From an uncultured Muribaculaceae bacterium (lineage in GTDB: Bacteria; Bacteroidota; Bacteroidia; Bacteroidales; Muribaculaceae), in contig CAJTMM010000057.1 of assembly GCA_910577465.1 (NCBI GenBank), positions 1-5,028 on the forward strand: a stretch of DNA of 5,028 nt, read 5' to 3'. How positions within the stretch are numbered: position 1 is the stretch's first letter; each line of letters begins with the position of its first letter. The notes below the pieces were generated by a model. That model was not told the DNA's origin, ran no database searches, and saw only the letters and a list, made by a program, of their open reading frames with translations. Shown here in pieces: positions 1 through 5,028 of this stretch. A program made the translations under genes and the position numbers.

Positions 1-28
1 CGAATCGTGCTTTCCTTCAAAAGCGATG

Positions 29-60
29 CAAAGGTAGGTGTTTTTTTTTATTCGTGCAAG
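29..60 (-). promoter_or_regulatory. Bacteroidetes-type promoter firing off the left edge
   Basis: Read on the minus strand, positions 36-29 give TACCTTTG, a perfect match to the Bacteroidetes -7 element TAnnTTTG. Positions 60-57 give CTTG, three of four bases of the -33 element TTTG, with a 20-nt spacer. The start of transcription would fall near positions 20-25, so the transcribed gene lies beyond the left edge and only its leader is present. A 5-bp inverted repeat (GCTTT/AAAGC, 9-13 with 20-24) would lie at or near the 5' end of that RNA. The spacer holds nine consecutive A residues (minus strand, 49-41). What is transcribed cannot be told from the window; a protein gene or a stable RNA would both fit. 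Confidence 0.65.
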
Positions 61-165
61 CGTTTGGGGGATTTTTTTGTCGGATTTTTTAGGTGGCTTG
101 TTTGTGGGATGGGTGAGTCCGTTGTGGGACAATGGGTTGGGGGATGTGCTTTTTTGTGTGAGGGG

Positions 166-966
166 TTATTGGTTGGTGGGGGTGTCGTTGTCGTTGGGGT
201 TGTCGCTGTCGCTGTCGAGTGTGAGGTAGGGGTAGGTGACGTCCCAGAGGTATAGGGCTTGGGGTGGCATGGAGGTGCCGGCGGAGCATCGGTTGCGTGC
301 CAGGATTACGTTGCGGAAGTCTTCGATGGTGAGTTTGTGGCGTCCGACATCGACGAGTGTGCCTACGACGGCCCGTACCATGTTGCGCAGGAAACGGTCG
401 GCGGTGATGATGAACACGTGTCCTGTATGGTCGGCTACGTGATGCCATTGGGCATGGGTGACATGGCAGATGTTGGTCTTGTTGTCGGTGTGGAGTTTGG
501 CGAATGATGTGAAGTCGTCGGTGGTGAGCAGGAGTTGTGCGGCTTCGTTCATGAGGTCGTAGTCGAGTGTGGGCGGTGCCTGCCAGCTCAGGGGATAGAA
601 GAAGGGGGATTTACTGTGGGTGGCGTAGTAGTGGTAGGTGCGTGAGGTGGCATCGAATCGTGCGTGGGCATCGGCATGTACGGGGATAATGTCGTAGATG
701 GCGATGTCTTTCCCAACGAGTGTGTTGAGCGAGCGCACGATGTTTTCGGGATGGGGCAGGGGGGCGGGAGAGTCGAAGTGGGCTATCATGCGGCGTGCGT
801 TGACACCGGTATCGGTACGTCCGGCGCCAACGATTTTTGTGGGGGTGCGCATGATGGTGGAGAGAGCCTGTTCGATGGTTTGCTGTACGCTGATGGCGTT
901 GGGTTGCGATTGCCAACCGTGGAATGGTGCTCCACGGTAGGCAAGATGTATGAAGTAGCGTTGCAT
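166..966 (-). CDS. truA: tRNA pseudouridine(38-40) synthase TruA
   Basis: TruA converts uridines 38, 39 and 40 in the anticodon arm of many tRNAs to pseudouridine, in the cytoplasm. The 266-residue product is close to the family's usual length (E. coli about 270). The catalytic motif GRTDTGVNA lies at residues 49-57, with Asp52 as the expected nucleophile. RFDATSRTYHYY (103-114) matches the conserved RF.A..R.Y.Y block, and ADRFLRNMVRAVVGTLVDVG (189-208) matches the C-terminal active-site block. The N-terminal YRGAPFHGWQ (10-19) is also typical. The ATG at 966-964 is chosen because the family N-terminus begins there; the same frame stays open upstream for 142 codons, but only as a shadow inside speA. 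The start overlaps the speA stop by one base (TGATG), so translation is probably coupled. The C-terminal 16 residues are an Asp/Asn/Ser-rich tail outside the fold, encoded by a 6-bp repeat. No clear terminator is seen downstream. Confidence 0.96.
   Translation of the reverse strand: MQRYFIHLAYRGAPFHGWQSQPNAISVQQTIEQALSTIMRTPTKIVGAGRTDTGVNARRMIAHFDSPAPLPHPENIVRSLNTLVGKDIAIYDIIPVHADAHARFDATSRTYHYYATHSKSPFFYPLSWQAPPTLDYDLMNEAAQLLLTTDDFTSFAKLHTDNKTNICHVTHAQWHHVADHTGHVFIITADRFLRNMVRAVVGTLVDVGRHKLTIEDFRNVILARNRCSAGTSMPPQALYLWDVTYPYLTLDSDSDNPNDNDTPTNQ
183..218. repeat. 6-bp tandem repeat in the truA 3' end
   Basis: Six hexamer units run in phase: TGTCGT, TGTCGT, TGGGGT, TGTCGC, TGTCGC and TGTCGA (+ strand). 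Read in the truA frame they encode the alternating Asp-Ser and Asp-Asn residues of the C-terminal tail (about 251-261). The period is a multiple of three, so gain or loss of a unit would keep the frame. Confidence 0.8.
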
Positions 967-2864
967 CAGTCCTTTTCGAGATATGTGTAGCCGTAGAGTC
1001 CGGAGCGGTAGTTGCTGAGGAATTCGCGGCCTTCTTCGGGTGTGATGTGTCCGGCTTTCATGGATGCGGTTACCCATGTCTCGACGTTGCGTACGAGTTT
1101 CTTGGGGTTGAACTGTACGTAGTCGAGTACTTCGGCTACGGTTTCTCCGTCGATGATGCGGTCTATTTCGTAGCGGTCCTTGTAGACGCTGATGTGGACG
1201 GCGTTGGTGTCGCCGAACAGGTTGTGCATGTCGCCGAGTATCTCTTGGTACGCTCCTACGAGGAATACTCCGAGGTAATATGGTTCGCCGGGACGTACGG
1301 AGTGTACGGGCAGGGATGAGGATGTGCCGTGGTTGGTGATGAAGTTGGCTATCTTGCCGTCGGAGTCGCATGTGATGTCCTGGATGGTACATGTGCGGTC
1401 GGGGCGTTCGTCGAGACGAGATATCGGTATGATGGGGAATATCTGGTCGATAGCCCAGGAGTCGGTCAGGGACTGGAAGAGTGAGAAGTTGCAGAAGTAT
1501 TTGTCGGGGAGCATACGCGCTATTTTGCGTAGTTCCTCGGGCGCGTGCTTCATGCCGGCGGCTATTTCTCCGACTTCGCGTGCGATGGACCAGAACAGTT
1601 TTTCGATTTGGGCGCGTGTGCGGAGGTCGAGCATACCGAGATTGAAGAGATCGAGTGCTTCCTCGCGAATCTGTAGCGCGTCGTGCCAGCTTTCAAAGAG
1701 ACGTGGTTGGTTCAGCTTGTCCCAGATGTCGTATAGCTCGCGGGCGAGTTCGTGGGCATCGTCGGGAACTTCCTCGTTGTCGTGCCATAGGGGTAGCTGT
1801 GTGGTCTCGAGGACTTCGAACACGAGTACCGAGTGGTGGGCAGCGAGTGAGCGTCCGCTTTCGGTGATGATGTTGGGCTGCTTTACGTTGTTTTTGACAC
1901 AAGCGTCGACGAGAGCCGATACGGAGTCGTTGGCGTATTCCTGTATGGAGTAGTTCATGGAGCTTTCGGAGGCAGCGTTGCGGGTGCCGTCGTAGTCCAC
2001 ACCGAGACCACCGCCGATGTCGACGAAATCGATGTCGAATCCGAGTTTTGACAGCTGTACGTAATATTGTGTGGCTTCGCGGAGCGCGTTTTTAATCCGT
2101 CGAATCTTTGTGACCTGGCTTCCGATGTGGAAATGGATGAGCTTGAGACATTCCTGCATCTTGTGCTTGTTGAGGAAGTCGAGCGCTTCGAGCAGTTCGC
2201 TTGAGTTGAGACCGAATTTGGATTGGTCGCCGCCGGATTCCTCCCATTTTCCGGAGCCGGAGGAGGACAGCTTGATGCGTATGCCCACGTTCGGAACTAT
2301 GCCCAATCGTTTGGCGACGTCGGCGATGAGTTTGAGCTCGTTGAGTTTCTCCACGACGAGGTATATGCGGCGACCCATCTTCTGGGCGAGCAGTGCGAGT
2401 TCGACAAAGTTCTCGTCCTTATATCCGTTGCAGATGATGAGGGCATTGTCGGCAATGTTGGTCGCAAGAACCGCGTGTAGCTCCGGCTTAGAACCGGCTT
2501 CAAGTCCGATGTTGAATTTTCTGCCATGGCTGACGAGCTCTTCGACCACGGGGCGCATCTGATTGACCTTTATGGGGTATATGAGGAAGTTCTGTGCGGT
2601 ATAGTTGTATTCCTTAGCGGCGTTATTGAAGCAGTTGGATATTTTCTCAATGCGGTTGTCGAGAATGTCGGGGAACCGGAGCAGTACGGGTGATGTCACG
2701 TCCCTGACCTGCAGCTCGTCCATCACCTCTTTTATGTCGACAGAAGCATAGCCTTCGCGTGGTGTAACCGCCACGTGTCCTTTATCGTTGATAGAGAAGT
2801 ATTTCAGTCCCCACCCGTTGATGTTGTACAGCTCGGAGCTGTCCTCTATGCGCCATTTTCTCAT
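966..2864 (-). CDS. speA: biosynthetic arginine decarboxylase SpeA
   Basis: SpeA is a PLP enzyme that decarboxylates L-arginine to agmatine, the first step of the agmatine route to putrescine and spermidine. The 632-residue product fits the long biosynthetic class (E. coli 658). The PLP lysine is Lys99 in IYPIKVNQ (95-102). HFHIGSQ is at 244-250, the glycine-rich phosphate loop GGGLGVDYDG at 284-293, and TESGR at 334-338. The catalytic Cys499 is in TCDSDG (498-503), and the conserved block GDMHNLFGDTNAVH begins around 544. All expected active-site residues are present. The start at 2864 (MRKWRIED) matches Bacteroides homologues as I recall them. An in-frame ATG at 2939 would lie inside the -33 element of the promoter and upstream of the likely RNA start, so it is rejected. 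The leader is A/T-rich without a Shine-Dalgarno sequence, as is usual in Bacteroidetes. The gene is first in an operon with truA. No agmatine deiminase or N-carbamoylputrescine amidase gene is within the window. Confidence 0.97.
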   Translation of the reverse strand: MRKWRIEDSSELYNINGWGLKYFSINDKGHVAVTPREGYASVDIKEVMDELQVRDVTSPVLLRFPDILDNRIEKISNCFNNAAKEYNYTAQNFLIYPIKVNQMRPVVEELVSHGRKFNIGLEAGSKPELHAVLATNIADNALIICNGYKDENFVELALLAQKMGRRIYLVVEKLNELKLIADVAKRLGIVPNVGIRIKLSSSGSGKWEESGGDQSKFGLNSSELLEALDFLNKHKMQECLKLIHFHIGSQVTKIRRIKNALREATQYYVQLSKLGFDIDFVDIGGGLGVDYDGTRNAASESSMNYSIQEYANDSVSALVDACVKNNVKQPNIITESGRSLAAHHSVLVFEVLETTQLPLWHDNEEVPDDAHELARELYDIWDKLNQPRLFESWHDALQIREEALDLFNLGMLDLRTRAQIEKLFWSIAREVGEIAAGMKHAPEELRKIARMLPDKYFCNFSLFQSLTDSWAIDQIFPIIPISRLDERPDRTCTIQDITCDSDGKIANFITNHGTSSSLPVHSVRPGEPYYLGVFLVGAYQEILGDMHNLFGDTNAVHISVYKDRYEIDRIIDGETVAEVLDYVQFNPKKLVRNVETWVTASMKAGHITPEEGREFLSNYRSGLYGYTYLEKD

Positions 2865-2909
2865 TATCTGTAATGGAATATAAATTGATAAAATATTAAA
2901 TAAGTGTCG

Positions 2910-2940
2910 CAAAGTTACGTAAAATTCGCACCCAATCAAA
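2910..2940 (-). promoter_or_regulatory. promoter of the speA-truA operon
   Basis: On the minus strand, TTTG (2940-2937) is followed after 19 nt by TAACTTTG (2917-2910). This is a full match to the Bacteroidetes primary-sigma consensus TTTG-N19-TAnnTTTG. The RNA should start near 2903-2906, giving a 5' leader of about 40 nt before the speA ATG at 2864. No attenuator hairpin or riboswitch-like structure is evident in so short a leader. Confidence 0.82.
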
Positions 2941-2979
2941 AAAACGGGAGATGAGTGTGAAAATAATTGCCGATATAGG

Positions 2980-3010
2980 TTCGATATGTCGAAATTAAGA
3001 CGTATATTTG
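2980..3010 (+). promoter_or_regulatory. promoter of the OmpA/TPR lipoprotein gene
   Basis: TATATTTG at 3003-3010 is a perfect TAnnTTTG element. TTCG at 2980-2983 matches three of four bases of the -33 element, with a 19-nt spacer. The RNA should start near 3014-3018, leaving a leader of about 55 nt that is A/T-rich, poor in G and without a Shine-Dalgarno sequence. The upstream halves of this promoter and the divergent speA promoter are about 39 bp apart (2941-2979), close enough for one bound regulator to touch both. Confidence 0.75.
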
Positions 3011-3069
3011 CGGTATTGTACCGTTAATATTAAAAAACAAACATTAATAAACAACATTCATTACTCATT

Positions 3070-4758
3070 ATGAAAAAATCGATTTCCCTATCATTGGCTG
3101 TCGGTGGACTTGTAGTGCTCGCAGGATGTAACGGCAAGATGAATCCGTTCGTTGCCGATTATTTCTCGACTAACCCCAATCCACTTGAAGTAGTGGGCGA
3201 ACAGGTACCTGCAACCGTAACCGGTAACGTACCCGCCAAGTTCTTCAAAAAGAATGCACAGGTAACAGTGACTCCGGTGCTTGTATATGCCGGTACCGAG
3301 CAGGCTGCCACTCCCGTGACTTACCAAGGCGAAAAGGTTCGCGGTAACAACCCCGTAATCAACTATGATAATGGTGGCAATGTAACCATTCCGGTGAACT
3401 ACGCATACGTTCCCGACATGATGAAGAGCGAACTTTACCTTACATTCAATGTACAGCAGGGTTCGAAGCAGTATGTATTGCCCCGCGTAAAGGTGGCTGA
3501 CGGTGTAATCGCCACAGCTGCGTTGGCTGATGCAGGTACTGTGAATCCCGCCGGTTCGGCTGACAAGTTCCAGCGTATCATCAACGAAAAGTACAGCGCA
3601 GATATCCGCTTCCTTATCAATCAGGCAAATCTCCGCAAGAATCAGCTCGATTCTAAAGAGGTACTTGACCTGAACCAGACTATCCGTGAAGCTGCTGCCG
3701 CTGACAACCGCAAGATCCAGGAGCTTAACATCTCTTCTTATGCTTCGCCTGACGGTCCTTACGCATTCAACGAACAGCTCGCTGAAAAGCGTGAGAAGAA
3801 CACCAAGGGTTATCTCGAAAAGCAACTCAAGAAGGATAAAATCACTGAATTCGGTGAACTTACCGCACAATTCACCGCTGAGGACTGGGAAGGTTTCCAG
3901 AAGCTCGTTTCTGCAAGCAATATCCAGGACAAGGATTTGATTCTCAGCGTTCTCAAGATGTACAAGGATCCGGAAGTACGTGACCGCGAAATCCGCAACA
4001 TGTCGAATGTATTCGATGAATTGGCTGAAACCATTCTTCCCCAACTCCGTTACTCTCGTCTTACCGCTTCTATCGACGTGATAGGCAAGAGCGATGAGGA
4101 AATCAACAACTTGGTAAATACCAATCCTTCGGCACTCAATGTTGAGGAACTTCTCTATGCTGCCACTTTGACTGACGACAACAACCGCAAGCAGTTGATC
4201 TATGAGGCTGTAGTACGCCAGTTCCCCGAAGATTACCGTGGCTACAACAACCTTGGTAAGATCCAGTATCAGAACAAGGATTATGCTGCTGCTGCCGCTA
4301 ACTTCAACAAGGCTGCCAAGTTGGCTCCCAATAGCTCGGAAGTGGCTATGAACCAGGGTCTGCTTTCGTTGGTAAACAAGGATTATGCTGCTGCCAACAG
4401 CAAGTTCAGCAACGCAGCCGGTCTTGATGAACTGGGTGACGCTCTCGGTGTTTACTACCTGAACAAGGGTGACAATGCCGCTGCTGTCAAGGCTTTCGGT
4501 TCAAGCAAGTCAAACAATGCCGCTCTTGCTCAAATCCTTACCAAGAATTACAGCACAGCTAAGAACACTCTCGAAGGTGTAGCTAATCCTGATGCAACTA
4601 CTTACTATCTGACTGCAGTGCTCGGTGCCCGCACCAACAATGCTCAAATGGTAACTTCTAACCTCGAAAAGGCTATCAAACTTGACGACTCTTTGGCTGC
4701 CAAGGCTTTGAATGACCTCGAATTCTCGAAGTTCAATCTTTCAAGCGTTATCCGCTAA
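3070..4758 (+). CDS. outer-membrane lipoprotein with OmpA-like segment and TPR repeats
   Basis: A 562-residue lipoprotein. Lys2-Lys3, a hydrophobic stretch (5-18) and the lipobox LAGC (17-20) make Cys20 the lipidation site. The next residues (NGKMNP) lack the acidic cluster used as a surface-export signal in Bacteroidetes, so a periplasm-facing position is inferred. Residues about 25-165 look beta-rich, with no motif I can name. Residues about 175-256 resemble an OmpA-like peptidoglycan-binding fold: a beta strand near 178-183, then SSYASPDG (222-229), FNEQLAEKRE (233-242) and YLEK. Residues 257-375 are mostly helical. TPR-like repeats start about 387 and run to about 541. From memory, close relatives occur widely in Bacteroidales, usually annotated only as TPR proteins; the function is not established. 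Codon choice looks strongly biased (AAG, AAC, GCT and CGT/CGC favoured), which suggests high expression. The gene has its own promoter and a strong terminator, so it is monocistronic. A role in anchoring the envelope or scaffolding is inference. Confidence 0.88.
   Translation: MKKSISLSLAVGGLVVLAGCNGKMNPFVADYFSTNPNPLEVVGEQVPATVTGNVPAKFFKKNAQVTVTPVLVYAGTEQAATPVTYQGEKVRGNNPVINYDNGGNVTIPVNYAYVPDMMKSELYLTFNVQQGSKQYVLPRVKVADGVIATAALADAGTVNPAGSADKFQRIINEKYSADIRFLINQANLRKNQLDSKEVLDLNQTIREAAAADNRKIQELNISSYASPDGPYAFNEQLAEKREKNTKGYLEKQLKKDKITEFGELTAQFTAEDWEGFQKLVSASNIQDKDLILSVLKMYKDPEVRDREIRNMSNVFDELAETILPQLRYSRLTASIDVIGKSDEEINNLVNTNPSALNVEELLYAATLTDDNNRKQLIYEAVVRQFPEDYRGYNNLGKIQYQNKDYAAAAANFNKAAKLAPNSSEVAMNQGLLSLVNKDYAAANSKFSNAAGLDELGDALGVYYLNKGDNAAAVKAFGSSKSNNAALAQILTKNYSTAKNTLEGVANPDATTYYLTAVLGARTNNAQMVTSNLEKAIKLDDSLAAKALNDLEFSKFNLSSVIR
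4273..4394 (+). repeat. 20-bp direct repeat marking two TPR units
   Basis: AACAAGGATTATGCTGCTGC occurs at 4273-4292 and again at 4375-4394. The offset is 102 bp, exactly 34 codons, which is the TPR period. Both copies encode NKDYAAA (residues 402-408 and 436-442), the turn and second helix start of neighbouring TPR units. This supports the TPR assignment and suggests either recent duplication of a unit or gene conversion between units. Confidence 0.85.
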
Positions 4759-4779
4759 TAGATAGATTACACATTATAT

Positions 4780-4817
4780 ATAACGGGGCTGCCTGATGGT
4801 GGCTCCGTTATTTTTTT
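4780..4817 (+). terminator. intrinsic terminator of the lipoprotein gene
   Basis: A 14-bp stem (4780-4793 with 4798-4811) closes on a TGAT loop. It contains three G-T wobble pairs and no bulges. A run of seven T (4811-4817) follows directly, with its first base in the stem. It begins 21 nt after the TAA stop. The GC-rich stem and T-tract fit a strong rho-independent terminator. Confidence 0.92.
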
Positions 4818-4892
4818 GTGGAATTTTTCAGGATGGGGTCAGGTTGTGAGGGTGGTTTTATGGAAGTATGTCAATGTGCTCTTGCGGGTTTA

Positions 4893-4927
4893 ATTAGGAG
4901 TGTGGAATTAGGAATGAGGAATGGGGT
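4893..4927 (+). repeat. degenerate 7-bp tandem array
   Basis: Five consecutive heptamers stay in register: ATTAGGA, GTGTGGA, ATTAGGA, ATGAGGA and ATGGGGT. Units 1 and 3 are identical. The third, fourth and seventh positions vary, while the central GG is kept in every unit. The array is too short and diverged for a CRISPR and has no spacers. Confidence 0.6.
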
Positions 4928-4972
4928 TGGTGAGGGGCGGCGGTTTTGTGTCGGGGTTGGCGGGGGTCGGAG

Positions 4973-4995
4973 AGAGGGGATTTTGCCCTCTTTTT
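4973..4995 (+). terminator. possible second terminator-like hairpin
   Basis: AGAGGG (4973-4978) pairs perfectly with CCCTCT (4986-4991) around a 7-nt loop, and the T-run continues to 4995. The shape is that of a weak + strand intrinsic terminator. It lies about 160 bp after the strong terminator with no gene between, so it may be a back-up for read-through or a chance hairpin in G-rich DNA. Confidence 0.35.
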
Positions 4996-5028
4996 GATGG
5001 GTGGGGGTGGGTGGATATGGTAGGACTT

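Larger units (their letters stand above)
4821..5028. other. G-rich non-coding segment at the right edge
   Basis: No credible coding frame, TAnnTTTG promoter or RNA gene is seen on either strand. The + strand is strongly G-rich and very poor in C (about 16 C in 208 bases by hand count). It holds the heptamer array (4893-4927), a weak hairpin (4973-4991) and tight G-runs (4999-5014). The next gene must lie past the right edge. Confidence 0.6.

Noticed and set aside
61..165. Possible terminator after truA
   Set aside because: Only 4-bp hairpins such as GTCC/GGAC are found, and the minus strand has no T-run after them. The transcript may end by another mechanism or continue.
7..255. Small + strand frames near the left edge, with Gly/Val-rich products
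   Set aside because: They run through non-coding DNA into the antisense of truA, reflect only the G/T-rich composition, and show no promoter or family signal.
967..1392. In-frame upstream extension of truA by 142 codons
   Set aside because: The extension is Arg/His-rich shadow sequence lying wholly inside the speA coding region; the conserved TruA N-terminus starts at 966.
1324..1953. 209-codon + strand frame opposite speA
   Set aside because: It is antisense to a conserved enzyme gene, rich in Ser and Arg as shadow frames are, and has no family motif.
2865..2939. 25-residue N-terminal extension of SpeA starting at 2939
   Set aside because: The upstream ATG overlaps the promoter's -33 element and precedes the likely RNA start, and the conserved N-terminus begins at 2864.
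3091..4044. Long open frame of 317 codons on the minus strand opposite the lipoprotein gene
   Set aside because: It is antisense to a well-supported gene, has no recognisable motif, no promoter at its start, and is explained by the strong codon bias of the + strand gene, which avoids codons that give stops in that frame.
4893..4927. CRISPR-like array
   Set aside because: Units are 7 bp, degenerate and contiguous, with no spacers and no cas genes.

Overview
The window looks like a chromosomal housekeeping segment from a Bacteroidales bacterium. The evidence is threefold: the SpeA and lipoprotein sequences resemble Bacteroides-type proteins as I remember them; three promoters match the Bacteroidetes form (TTTG or a near match, 19-20 nt, TAnnTTTG); and the starts carry A/T-rich leaders without Shine-Dalgarno sequences. 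A Muribaculaceae-like member is plausible from the moderate GC content, but this is a guess.

Layout, left to right. Positions 1-165 are non-coding, G/T-rich on the + strand, and hold a minus-strand promoter firing off the left edge. Positions 166-966 (-) encode TruA, the tRNA pseudouridine synthase. Positions 966-2864 (-) encode SpeA, the biosynthetic arginine decarboxylase. The two genes share one base (TGATG) and form a speA-truA operon. Positions 2865-3069 are a divergent intergenic region with one promoter for each direction. Positions 3070-4758 (+) encode a 562-residue lipoprotein with an internal OmpA-like segment followed by TPR repeats. A strong intrinsic terminator follows at 4780-4817. 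The remainder to 5028 is G-rich non-coding DNA with a degenerate 7-bp tandem repeat and a second, weaker hairpin.

The genes serve separate jobs. SpeA makes agmatine for polyamine synthesis in the cytoplasm, TruA modifies tRNA anticodon arms, and the lipoprotein probably sits in the outer membrane facing the periplasm and contacts peptidoglycan or partner proteins. The only structural link between the two transcription units is the shared upstream region.

I found no mobile element, CRISPR array, tRNA/rRNA gene or defence system, and no convincing undescribed system. The points most worth a second look are the architecture and altered ligand-site residues of the lipoprotein, the A9 tract inside the left-edge promoter, the hexamer repeat in the truA 3' end, and the heptamer array near the right edge.
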